From Tricholomella constricta (taxonomy: Eukaryota > Basidiomycota > Agaricomycetes > Agaricales > Lyophyllaceae), in the NCBI GenBank assembly GCA_013368375.1, contig JAACJP010000049.1, positions 62,001 to 126,000 of the forward strand: DNA of 64,000 nt, written 5' to 3'. A program made the position numbers and the translations under genes. Positions 31,799 through 43,458 of this stretch are shown piece after piece; the first letter of the stretch is position 1, and the number at the start of each line of letters is the position of its first letter. The notes below the pieces were generated by a model, which saw nothing but the letters and a program-made list of their open reading frames with translations, made no database searches and had not been told where the DNA came from.

Positions 31799-33708
31799 TT
31801 AATTCCATTGTTCATCTGGAACAAACCTCGCCAATTCATCCCTCACCCTCTCTTCAAGCTCATCCCCAGAATTGATACGAGAATCCTTCAGCACCGCAAC
31901 GATCTCGTTGAATGCTGCATCGCGATCAGTCAGATTGGCTTCGGCGGCATATTCCTTGATCCTGCGTTCGATCCTCTCCTTTTCACCATATCGGCTGTAG
32001 GTAGCAATGGCGAGCTTGATGATCCCAATTGAGATCTCTTGGTCCTCTATTTTGAGAGCCCCTTGGAGCCAGAAGATAATCTGCATGATAAGTGTGAGTT
32101 GGACGATGTACGTCATGAGACGCTGTAGCGTGATTCGCCTAAAAAACAAGTGTTTATCTACTTGATACCCAACACCATGGAAGAAACTCTCACGTTTCCT
32201 TATACATTTCATAAAGCCATACGATGACCACAACAGTGGCAGTGATCGGGACAGCAATGGGTGCCGTCATTTAAAACACTATCACAAGGCTTGTGATGAT
32301 AGTGTTTTGAATGACGGCTTGCCCGTTTTTGCCCACGACCTCTACTCGCACAAACACTTTGAAGTTTTAGGTCCAGGGAAGATAAACAAGTTGAAAGGAA
32401 CCATGCGGCATTGAGCAGAGTACACCGTTTTGAGGAGTCAGTGTAGGTCATGAATGACAAGCGAGAGATCGGTTCAATTTCTCTCGCTCTTGTCACGTTA
32501 CATTGATCGACTCGGAATCCAGCAGCGTTCGATTTCCAACAAAGATAAGAAGACTTCAGCCTGACCACAAGTGATGCAGTTGGTAGGCATGGCACGAGGA
32601 TAAGCGGATAAAGATAAAGCATCAAGCAGAATCTTTTCCACTCAGGCTCTGTATAGGCATGGTCGACATTGAATAGAAGCTGCCCGTCCAAGTTTCATAA
32701 AGACCATACTTTTTGAGTAGCAAGAGAATGAATGAACCTGGCGGGATTGATCTTCGGTAATTTCTTCTGACGCCTTCATTGCGTTGAGAGTAATCAGCCT
32801 AAAACCAGTATGCGTCGCTCAAATCACTTTCCCACAAAAGAAAAAAAAAAGCGCACCGACCGACCATACGACTCCGTCCTTCCCAGTCCTTGCTCCCCTT
32901 AGACCGTGCATAACCAGTAACAAGGTCCTGTAAGATCGGATGTAATTGATCCTTTGCGCGCAACCGTGGCATCCATTAACGTGATGAAGCTCTGGAGACA
33001 GGATGAGACAGGATGAGGTACACATTTGTATTACAAGAAGGGTATTTGTGGCTCACCTGCGTTGTTTCTGCCACCCAATTTCCAGTTCCGGCCCAGCTTC
33101 GCTGGAATGTTCAACGGTTGCAGGGACATCAGCTTTTAGCCGATGGAGGGCTGCAGGATGGTCCATCTGGGAAAATGGCTAGCCTGAGCCCCTTCGGTGA
33201 GACGACCACCACGAACGCGATATTTCGTTGACGGCACACTGTCTCCAACCGAATTTAGCATGGCCTTGTATTGCGCGATGAGCGGTGGACACCTGGCGAG
33301 TATCTCTTCCAGGAGAAACAAGAGGCTGAGCAAAGGTAGAGTTTGAGGCATTTAAAAGGATGTCACATACTCAGTAATTGAGTCGCGAACAAATGCTCGC
33401 TCGAGATAATCGAAGGCGACGGTGATACCGAAAAGAGCCACGAGATTGTTGTATCTCTCCCAGTCAGCACATGTCGTATAGAGGCGAACCTCTTCGTCTA
33501 TAGACAAAGTCAGGGAACTCGTACTGGAACTATGGCGGAGGGAGAACGAAAGATTTACAAAATAGGCAAAAGATAAGATAAGATTATCAACCCGCCAACT
33601 TGTACTTGGGACATCAGCAAGACTCCATGCAGCTAGAATTGATGGCACTAGTCGATCTATCCATCCTAGCCCGCTAGTTTCGTGGCTATTTCTAAAATGA
33701 TCCTTCAT
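31799..33708 (-). pseudogene. Uncharacterised membrane protein gene, probably broken
   Basis: A multi-exon minus-strand gene with short GT..AG introns. Coding blocks, from the N-terminus: WIDRLVPSILAAWSLADVP; LTLSIDEEVRLYTTCADWER with NNLVALFGITVAFDYLERAF; FITLMDATVARKG; LITLNAMKASEEITEDQSRQ; a hydrophobic segment VPITATVVVIVWLYEMYKET; and a C-terminal part with IIFWLQGALKIEDQEI and a charged helical end. I do not recognise the family, though it looks like an Agaricomycete-specific protein with at least one membrane segment. A TAA at 33136-33138 interrupts an otherwise open frame, and another lies inside the hairpin at 32263-32318. Both may be avoided by splicing that I did not resolve, so the break is likely and not certain. 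Confidence 0.5.
32263..32318. repeat. 22-bp inverted repeat (hairpin) inside a coding region
   Basis: The arms 32263-32284 and 32297-32318 are reverse complements with one mismatch; the 12-base loop itself contains CAAG/CTTG. It lies in the uncharacterised membrane protein gene, next to a stop codon in the expected frame. Confidence 0.85.
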
Positions 33709-33814
33709 TTTCTAAAAGGCCGCTACCTCTTGTCTAGCTTCTCTATATCATTGAAATAGATCTATTTATTGGGCTAGTGGGTATACATAGTGCCAGGCGC
33801 AGGGTAGAAGTGTA

Positions 33815-36363
33815 CTATAGAACTATATCTATTGAAATGAGCTCCAACAACGTGACGAAGTGATAAAATCTGCGGAGTAATGAACTTGAATGAGATATCA
33901 AAGGTGTAAGACTTGAAGGAACGTACCATAGAGACAGTGTAGCCCTGATGTCCTCTTCCGGTTGGCCGACATTGGCGGTAGCATGATGCAGCCCAAGACG
34001 AGTGTCGACTTCGGCCAAAATCGCGGCCCAGTGAGTTTCGCGCTTGAGCCCTGATGCCAGCACTGCATATGACCCAGTGCGTCTGATCCACTCCACGCCA
34101 CCAAATGAAGGAGTGGAAAGGGCTCGCTTCCCGCTGACGGGCACATTCTCGGCCTTCTTCTTTGCGTCTTCACTTTTCTTCGGGTCTTCCCCGTTGGCCC
34201 ACAATTCGAACGCGCGTTCAATCTGAGCTTCATTAGATGAATGTGCTGTACAGAATAAAAGCGAAACCTACTGAAGCTGTGCATAGAGCCAGCGCACCAA
34301 CCTGAAGTCCGTGGTCGAGCATCGCGCCGGAGGTCTTCTTCATATGGCGAGAGAATATCTCAAGTACCAGTTCTGATTGGAACGCTCCTTTCTCCCCCTA
34401 GGGTAGGCAAGTAAGTCAGTAGATAAGATGAGCTAGTTGGCTAGAACATACCTCCTCGCCCTCAGGATTGGCATACAACCAACAAAATTTGCCCGGCCCT
34501 CCGCACATATCCTTCACCCACTGGCCCATCTCCTCCCTGTCAAACTCGTTGTCATAGTAAATCTCGCCGAGAATAGTGATTCCCTCCTTCCCAATAGAGC
34601 TGCGCCATTCCTGCAAGAGCTTGCTGGTCTGCGGCACATTTATCAAATTGTCAAAGATAGATAGAGTCGAAAACTTACCTGATCTATGACAGCAATAAGC
34701 GCATCCCCTGGCCTCTCTGTCCATGTCCAGTGGGCCTCCATTGTCAAGCCCGGGTACACCAAGTCCCACCATGCTGGAACCCGTTCATGGACAAGTGCGC
34801 TTGCAGAGAACGGCTGTGAAAGTGTGCCGGCCCAGTTGATTGCAGTGCTTCGGTATTCCTTCTGCCATTTTGCCGTGTACTCCTGGTTGAGAGAGCTGGG
34901 AGGGAAAGGAAGGCACGTTACAGGTTTCTTCTTGAAGTTGATTGCGGTTGCGATGTTGGCGATGGTGGTCGTGACCTTCGAGACATCAACTTCTTGGACC
35001 TTGACTCGCATCTGTATTGAACTGATCAGATAAAAACAGAATGATAGAGAAACAATACATATTGTTTGGGTTCCTGGCACCGGAGGGTTGGATGCTGACC
35101 TTGACTGACATCTTGCTGTTCTTGACAGCGCTGAGCTGTTCAGGAGCCTCGTCTTCATCGAACTCACCAGGAGCTCGGCCGGTGTCATCATCGCTATCGT
35201 CGCCATCATTCCTACTGTTCTTGATGTTGTCTTCGTCAGTAGTCTGGGTCAGCGTACGCATTCCGGCAGTCTGAGCGATGCGTTTCTTCCAGTCAGACCG
35301 GAGGCCAGTGGTTTCAGATTTCTTGGCGCGCTTGGTCTCGATATTGAAGGCACTGTCAAGGAAGATATATTGAGTCTAGCGTCGTCAAAGAGAACTTGAG
35401 AGAAATTGAAAGTATACCTGTTAGAATCATTGGAATGGCCTTTGCGCTTTGTTGACGTGACATGGGTAAGGTCACGAGCTGCAATGATCTGATTTCGAAT
35501 GGCGCCTCTTTCAACAACTTTCTACAATAAATTCTAGTCAAGATCTGAACAAACATGGAGAAGAGTGATACATTCCTTGGGCTTTCTCTTTGGAGCCACC
35601 TCTTCTTGCTCTTCATCGTCGTCTCCCACACCTTCATTTTCGAAGTCGTCGTCGTCAGATGTCGGGTTTTCATCAACCAGCATGCCATCACTTTCCGAAT
35701 CAACCATCGACTCGGCGGGCAATGATAGACCTCTTTCAGAGTAGTTTGATTCTTCCGTACCATCCACATACTCAAGTTCGCTATCATTGTCGTTGCTTTC
35801 GGTGGTAATAGGTCGAGTTTTGGAAGCTTCGATCACCTTGTCAGCATTGGCCACCTTGCGCTGAGGCTATCTTGTGGTCAGTAATCCATTACAATTTAAT
35901 TCATGCCACTCACTTGTACTTTGCTTTCAGGGGTATTTTTTAAATTTGAAGCATATGAAGCACGAGAATTTTCTGTCGCTGTCGCTGTTGTCAAAGCAGC
36001 TGGCTTTACTTTCTTAGGTATATTCGCTCCTGTTTGTATGTCAGCTCTGTCCAAAAAGTGAAAGGGTAAAAGACGGGTATCCTCACCTCTCTTTTTAGGG
36101 AGACGATCCGGATGTGCAGCGTGTTTTTTCGCCAGTGTCTGCTCTTGTTCCAGGCGGTCCTCGAGTGCAGCGGTACCTTGTATTTTGGCCTGGTTCTTGG
36201 CCGCTGTAGTTGCCGCGGCAGCAGCTGCTTCTGCGTCAGCTCGAGCTTTGTCTTCCTGCACCTGTTTGGAGGTACGTCTCTTTGTCTGAGCATCGAGAAC
36301 AATCTGAGCTGGATTATGATTGGCAGTCTTACGCCTAGGACGGGAAGATGGAGTTGAGGACAT
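33815..36363 (-). CDS. Uncharacterised Agaricomycete protein, multi-exon
   Basis: The start ATG is 36363-36361 (MSSTPSSRPRRKTANHNP). First exons: 36363-36087, 36029-35914 and 35866 to about 35572; later exons continue to about 33815. The N-terminal half is basic, then alanine-rich and charged (coiled-coil-like), then a strongly acidic stretch. The C-terminal half is folded-looking: NWAGTLSQPFSASALVHERV, PAWWDLVYPGLTMEAHWTW, LLQEWRSSIGKEGI, VKDMCGGPGKFCWLY and GALALCTASIERAFELW. I recall this pattern from many uncharacterised Agaricomycete proteins near transposons but know no function. The junction after the third exon did not join cleanly in phase by my reading, so the model there is uncertain, or the gene has a frameshift. 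Confidence 0.6.
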
Positions 36364-37552
36364 AGGACCGTGACAGTGATATGCAGGTAGAGTTTTGGTG
36401 TGGAGGACGTACTGGATCAACAAGCCTAGGCCACGTATGTTTTTTCAAATTTTCAACCTAAAGTCGAACGATGCTACCATGCGGCGGGGCCCGCTCATCA
36501 GTCCCCTATCTATTCATATATTGGATTCTCTTGTCATACCTGTTTCTAATTACTCTTTCCCCCAGTTTACATGTACAAGCTTCGTTGCCACGATCCTCGG
36601 GGTTTATACATGGTAGCGCTGGGCAGTTATCTGCCACTATCTGCCCGGCAATTTCCGTGTTCGACAACTTCGGCCTTCCTCGCCTGTACCACTTAATTTA
36701 AATGTTATTCTTTCAGCTTGAGATGATAGTGACAAGACTTAACGTAGAACTATCTTTTCAGAATAACAAAATGTGTTGTGGAAGAGGAGGAAAAAAAAAA
36801 CTTGTTATCTGCCATGCCCAAAGTTATCTGCCACTCGGCGAAAAATTATCTGCCACTTCCCGCCAAACACGATACGTACAGTTCGTCGCCACTCCAGATA
36901 AAATTTACCGACTCTGCTCAGGGCCAGTGACCTTGCGCTTCATCTCACAGTGCATTTACTCTGACACACCTGCAACCTGCGACTGTAATCTTCACGCGCA
37001 TTGATCCAGACTCCCTCGCCTTTTGCTTCTTGGTAGCTCGGCTGCTTGGGAGAAAAGATGGACCTTGGCCGCCATGTTTTGATTGGGAAGAACTCGACCA
37101 CATCGAGCGTGAAGCCTCACGCGCTGGATGTGTGTCCATAAATTAAGCAGTTCAGCAGATGTCGAGGTGTTGCCAAAGTACATGGGTTGCCATACCCTCT
37201 ACTTGAATTAATTAATGCTCAGCTCTTTTCTTATTCATAAATCATAAATTGTAGTGACTGAATCCAAGATGAGCACTGGGATCCAACTTTCCTTGTTTTC
37301 TTTCTTTTTCTTTCTTTTTCTTATCTTGCTTTATAATTATACCCAGTGCAATGATGGGAAAACCATCCTCGGTGCCCTCAAACATTCAAGAGCCTTGCGG
37401 GGCAAACTAATCACTATCGTAGTGTTCACCTCAATCACAATCGTCATGACCAGGCATCCCGAACTCGAGCTCCCTCTGCACCCATTTCTCCCAATCATCG
37501 AGCCTCTCGCTCATCATCGCCTCTGCCTTTTCTCTCTGAGTCACCGCCACTC
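36364..37552. other. Intergenic, with four copies of TTATCTGCCA
   Basis: AT-rich sequence between two genes. TTATCTGCCA occurs at 36627-36636, 36805-36814, 36824-36833 and 36846-36855. A (CTTT)n-like run lies at about 37290-37320. The 5' end of the Plavaka gene and the left end of its element are probably here, but I found no terminal repeats. Confidence 0.55.
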
Positions 37553-40500
37553 TTGAGGGCATCAAAGACATTACACCCGGGCCTCAATGGTATGTGCCAG
37601 CGTCAAAGTAAATTTACACACACTGATTGCTCAACAGGTGTTGTATGTAACGAGTTCGGCAATCCTCTCGATCCCGATTCACAAGCTCCTCCACGCACGG
37701 CACCTGCGAATACTGATTGGGCTCCATTTACCGATGAAGTTCAGTTTAAGACTGCTGACTTCCTCTATCGCCGCGTAGAGATGTCTGCCTCGAACATTGA
37801 TTACCTCTTAGAGCTCTGGGCGCTTTCGATGGCGAAATGTAATGACCTTGGTCCATTCTCGTCATACCAGCATATGTACAGCACTATTGACAATGTGCAG
37901 TATGGAGATGCCATCTGGAAGTGTTTTTCGGTCAAGTATGATGGTGATATGGGTTCTGACGATGTCTCATGGAAGATGGCGGAGTATGAGGTCTGGTATA
38001 GAGATCCGGAGGTAGTTGCGACGATTATGCTCAGCAATCCTGACTTCGATGGCCAATTTGACTATGCACCATATCTTCGCCGGGATAAAAATGGACAACG
38101 AGTTTGGAGCGATTTTATGTCTGCCAACTATGCGTGGAAGCATTCTGTAAGTCCGTTTCCTGCACACTAATTCTAGCTTTGCTGAACCACATTGTCAGAA
38201 TACTATTGTCGAAGAGAATGATGACAATCGGGGTGCGATGTACTGCCCCATCATCCTCGGAAGTGATAAGACTACAGTTTCTGTCGCTACAGGACATGTC
38301 GAGTACCACCCCCTCTACTTCTCCATCGGAAACATCTTTAACACTGTCCGCCGAGCCCACCGTAATGGTGTCGTCCCCATAGGATTTCTCGCAATCCCCA
38401 AATGTATGGGACGTGCTTCCTTATTCTTTTTCTTCGCTGACCTTTGCGTGTCCCGAAGGTGATCGAAAATACGATAAAGATGTGGCCCTTCGCAAATTCA
38501 AACGGCAACTCTATCATGCATCAATCTCGACGATTCTTCAATCACTTAAACAAGGAATGACAACTCCGGTTGTGCGCCGTTGTCCAGATGGAAACTTCCG
38601 ACGTGTAATTTACGATTTGGGTGCCTTTATTGCGGACTATCCGGAACAAGTAATGCTCGGTGGCCTTGTTCAAGGATGGTGCCCCAAGTACGTATATAAT
38701 TGCTCAGTTACTTTCCAGATGTTAATTCCATCGCAGAGGTACCGGCCGTCCCACTGAAGACTGGGATCGTCATTGTGCCAATCGTACCCGTGAATTGCAT
38801 GAACACTTGATGGGAGAATATTCATCGGTGGATTTGTGGGAAGGTTATGGCATAGATGACGATGTTATAGTGAGTATTCTGATCATTCAATCTATCTTGC
38901 CGCTACATTATGTTTTTCTAGCCGTTCACCTTTGACTTTCCTCGTGCCGACATTTACGAAATGCTATCACCCGACATCCTGCACCAACTCATCAAAGGGA
39001 CCTTCAAAGATCATCTCGTCGAGTGGGTGGGCCACTATCTCATCCTTGAGCATGGCGATAGTCGGGCAAATGAAATCCTTGATGACATTGATCGTCGGTG
39101 TGTTCATTTCTTTTTTAAACAAAGTAATTTTTTTCATCGACTGTTCAGGATTGCCGCCGCGCCGATCTTCCCCAATTTACGCCGGTTTCCTCATGGTCGA
39201 AGATTCAAGCAATGGACAGGAGACGATTCGAAGGCTTTGATGAAGGTCTGTCGTGTCCAATTTATTATTTTGGCTTATTTATGATCAAACTACAGATATA
39301 CCTTGCCGCAATCACAGGTCATGTTCCAGATGAAATGGTTTCGTGCATCTCATCATTCATGGATGTATGCTATATTGCACGTCGCGAAGACATCACCGAA
39401 GCGTCCGTGAAGCAACTTGAAACGGCGATCCACAATTTTCACGTCCACCGAGAAATCTTTCGGACCGCCGGTGTACGCCCAGACGGCTTTTCCCTACCAC
39501 GCCAACACTCCCTGGTCCACTACCCTGTGCACATCCATCAGTTTGGGGCACCGAATGGACTTTGCTCTTCCATCACCGAATCCCGTCACATTACAGCAGT
39601 CAAACGACCTTGGCGACGCTCGAATCGATATGAAGCTCTTGGACAAATGCTCCTCACAAATCAGCGACTCGATAAACTCGCTGCCTCTCGTGTAGACTTC
39701 GTCGCCCGAGGCATGTTATCCCCTGATCGATCAGCTCCTCCAGTGCCTATCATGGCAGATGTCATTGAAGGGAATGACACAGAGGTCGGGCCTACAGATG
39801 AGTATGTTACGGGAAATGTAATTCTTGCGCGTACACGTGGTATGTCTGTCACTGATGTAGCTTGCCATCTCTTACCATATCACTCACCTTTCTTTCAGAA
39901 CCTGCCACGCGCTACCCACGGGACATCGACGGTCTTTCGGCTGCGATTCAACAGCCCCGCTTTCGCGAACTAGTACGCCGCTTCTTATTCGACCAGCTTA
40001 ATGAAGATATGTCAACATCTTCTGACACGGTGGCCCTCGACGCCTGTCCTGTTGTCCGCGGGGATATTTCTGTCTATCATTCTGCTGTGGCAACATTCTA
40101 TGCACCCAGCGATGATTCGGGAATTCGTGGGATGCGTCGCGAGCGTATCCGTTCGATGCCATCCTGGCGTGGGAGGGGTGCACGGCGAGACTGTGCGTTC
40201 GTGGTAAAGGATGATAGCCAGCCGGGGATGAAGGGCCTGGCGGTTGTTCGTGTTCAGCTCTTTTTTTCATTTGTGCATGATGGAGTTGATTTTCCTTGTG
40301 CATTGGTCGAGTGGTTCAAGACGATTGGCAGGTCTCCCGACAGTGTCACAGGGATGTGGAGAGTGAAGCCGGATGTTGTGCATGGTCAACGCGAGGTCTC
40401 GATACTTCATTTGGACTCGTTTCTACGCAATGCACATCTTCTGCCGTGCTTTGGCCCTCGTCACCTACCATTAGACTTCCATTATCTATATAGTCTTGAC

Positions 40501-40563
40501 GTGTTTGATGCTTTCTATGTAAATAGGTTTGCCGATCATCACTCACACGAGATATGTTTCTAA
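37553..40563 (+). CDS. Plavaka transposase, apparently intact
   Basis: Exons: up to 37589, then 37638-38146, 38199-38403, 38459-38687, 38737-38869, 38922-39097, 39149-39245, 39296-39839 and 39899-40563. All phases join and I found no internal stop. Landmarks of the Plavaka family (as in Pfam Plavaka transposase) are NIDYLLELWALSM, CPIILGSDKTTVSVATGH, VRRAHRNGVVPIGFLAIPK, VIYDLGAFIADYPEQV, SPDILHQLIKGTFKDHLVEW, RFKQWTGDDSKALMK, NGLCSSITESRHI and the end DAFYVNRFADHH. The protein is the likely mover of a basidiomycete DNA transposon. The 5' end is unresolved: the frame is open upstream of 37553 without a clear ATG, so a further first exon is likely. Confidence 0.88.
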
Positions 40564-41185
40564 TGGACAATTTTTGCCTTGATGAATATACATTGTAATA
40601 GTTAACGACAGCTAGAAAAGCTAGGAAAGGTCTGGTCATGTTTTGCTCGCTAGAGGTGCTAGGGAGAAATCTATCTACCTTGCCAGCACGACTACCGGCT
40701 CTATCCGGGATCTAGCGCCTCTACCAGTGAGGGGTCTTGCTGATGGAGGAGTAATTATGATAGCATCTTTGGCCTAAGGAGGCCTTCGCAGTACTCATCA
40801 GTCTATGCATAAGTTATCCGACCCACGGACAAAGCCGCGTGTCGGGATCTGGGGCTGGCGCTGGCGCCATCACGATTCTTACGGACATTCTGCACTGAAC
40901 AAAATGTATCCGAACCGTAAGCCGATTTCTTGTAATTTATAGATGGATCCAAGATGTATACATTCGTTTTGTTTCAAACATAATACACTCAATGAACAAC
41001 AAGAACGATAGCCAGCGTAGTCGGGTAAACCAACAAGTAAGGGAGGAAGCAACTAAAAAGACCGGTTTCCATCACAATCACGAAGTGCGAGCAAAAGAGG
41101 CGTGGATATGACGTGCGCGGAAGATATGGACGACTGCAGGATATACATAGTGTCTATGAAGTCCACGCTTTCCCGGCCAGTTCCC
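40564..41185. other. Intergenic, no gene seen
   Basis: This is between the Plavaka stop and the 3' end of the F-box gene. It should hold the right end of the Plavaka element; I could not identify a terminal repeat by eye. Confidence 0.4.
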
Positions 41186-42461
41186 TCAGAGCGTCAATTC
41201 CAACACGCCCCTTTCCAGCAGCATTGGCATGCGCCGCTTGGGCAATTCAGCAAAAGCCTCCTTACCACATCCTACGAGCAGACCTACCACTACCTTCTCC
41301 AGCTTCGGGTACGCCCCCGGTCGTGCCAAGGCCTCATCAAAGGCGGGCCAAAACGCGTACTCCTCGAGGGCGGTCACGTTGCCGGGGGTGATATACACAT
41401 CCCAGACATGGTACAAGTTAATGTAAATAAAGAGTTCCTGGAGAGCACAGGTGTCGCGGGGGGTGGCACCGGCGAGCGCTTGCGCGAGAAGCGGCAGTGG
41501 GTCGTGTGGGTGTCCGCGCGTGAACGTGGTGATGATGCGTAAGGAACGCAAGGCGGGGAGCGTGCTGAACGAAGGGAGCCCAATAAACGGACTCGGGTGA
41601 TCTGGAAGTAAGATAGACATGTAGCCAAATATCAATCAAAACTGATATTTGGGAGTGGTAGCACACACAAGCTCTGTCTTTGCCGAGACCAGACAAGAAG
41701 ACACTCTGGAGCGATTGTCCTGCCGCCTCCATGATGGTGCCTACGAAATCGTGGTCCCCATACATTTCGAGGTCTTTAAGGCGTGACAGCTTTAACAAGG
41801 AACGCGTATCTGTCAATGTGGTGACAAGGTGCCGCCCACATGTCGGAGAATCCGAGATATTGAGCGACTCCAGATACCCCACGGGCTGCAGTGGTGAAGG
41901 AGGAGATGATGCATCTAGAGGTCCCAAATCGAGAGCGTGCCCCTGGTCCGACCCGATACGAATGAGGCTCAGCTTCTTGAGACATACGAGTCGCCCAAAA
42001 TGGCCCATGGGGACGTTTGTTACACATGTGAGATTGATGGCAGGAACTGATAGGCCGAGAATTGCGGATCTCAAGTCTCCAGGGAGTGTGTTCCATGGTA
42101 AGTGGGACAGGAGTTTCTTGCGGAGGGTAAAGGCATGTAGATTATGCAACGTCCAAAGGAGGGGTGCCAATGTAGGCTCCATCGTCACCCAGTCGTGGTC
42201 GTCAAATTCAGGATGGGCACTGGAGATGATTTCGACGGTGCGGATGTAGGGTGTAAAGGACGCGTTGTTTGTGACCATGTGGTATAATCCACGAGATCGT
42301 GTCGGATGGTTGAGGCAGATATAAGAGAATAATATTTTGTGGCAGTGCGGGAGGAAAGATTGCGAAACGAGGGAACACCGTTTGAGACTTTGAACGTCAT
42401 CGGAGAGCTCATCGAGAATAGTGGAGATGATATCCTCAGGGATGAAGGACGAGAGCACCAT
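41186..42461 (-). CDS. F-box protein with leucine-rich repeat-like body
   Basis: Two exons, 42461-41669 and 41601-41186, give 402 residues. The N-terminus (FIPEDIISTILDEL, then SLKRCSLVSQSFLPHCHKILF) is an F-box, the part that binds Skp1 in SCF ubiquitin ligases. The rest is rich in leucine with blocks such as GRLVCLKKLSLIRIG and LSRLKDLEMYG, as in the many basidiomycete F-box proteins whose targets are unknown. Start and stop are clear, and the intron is in phase. These genes are numerous and fast-changing in Agaricomycetes. The gene lies just outside the large inverted duplication. Confidence 0.85.
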
Positions 42462-43458
42462 TATGGTCTAAGTGAAGGCTTGGGCAGGGGAGGAGAAGAA
42501 CATGATGGATGAATCAGGGTCGTCGTGGAATACTGCTGTACAAAAGATGCTGACATCCAAAGAAGGCATGCATTTCGTCTTCTATGGCCATTAGGCAGAA
42601 AAGGCACAGGTGGAGGAGAATTTCGATGCGATATCTGGACTCTGGGCGTGTCTATGGCGCCGATCAGGCAGTTTCAATATGGTTGGCAGATATGGTTGCT
42701 GGCAAGTCACGTCGTCATTGCGAGTGTGAATAATATACAAAGAACTGAGTAATTTGCAACAACTGGTAAATCGAGTTTGATTATAACTCACTATCGCTAT
42801 TACGGGGCGAGACCTTGTCGACTCTTTCGTTCGCTAAAATATCAGCCCTCTTACCAATTGTTCTCGCGGACCCTAAACCAGCGACGCGGCTGCGTCGTGC
42901 TCGGTTTGTTGGTGTTGTTCTGCAGCCTGGACGGTTAAGTTGTTACCATTATACGAGTCCACAGACCATTGTCTCTTCCCTCACCATTATACTTCTGAAC
43001 TACGCTCACTTTACATCACGTCCATGCGCACCAAGTTCTAAGCCTGAAAAATCACTGATAAGTCAAACATGATCTCGAAAAAGGCTACCTAAATCAGAGC
43101 GCCTCTGCCGTCTGGCTTGGCACACTGCCTCACTTTGGTTTCGAAGCTTTCTCGTACTGGTGCTGGTGTTGTGCTTTTTCGAGACAGTCATACTCAGATA
43201 GAGCCAAGCTGTCAAACGTCTGCCCACCAATGACATATCTTACTAGTTCGCCATCTGTCAATCATTGCAGGTCTATCTTGGTCTTTGGTGGTGGATCCAG
43301 GTGACCTGCATTCTTCTGGTCGTCAATGTCTACTTGTTCTCCGCGATCACCTTTCCTATTAGTACTTTACACTACTTATAATGTGTCTTTCTGTCAATCT
43401 CTCATCAAGCATCATTCATCTTCATTTTTTCATTCCCTGTCTATCGACTCAGGTTACA
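42462..43458. other. Intergenic, left border of the inverted duplication
   Basis: No gene is seen. From about 43,100 the sequence matches the reverse complement of 62.9-63.4 kb (shared GCTTGGCACACTG, TACTGGTGCTGGTGT, CTGTCAAACGTCTGCCC), so the upstream region of the secreted-protein gene is part of the duplication. Confidence 0.65.
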
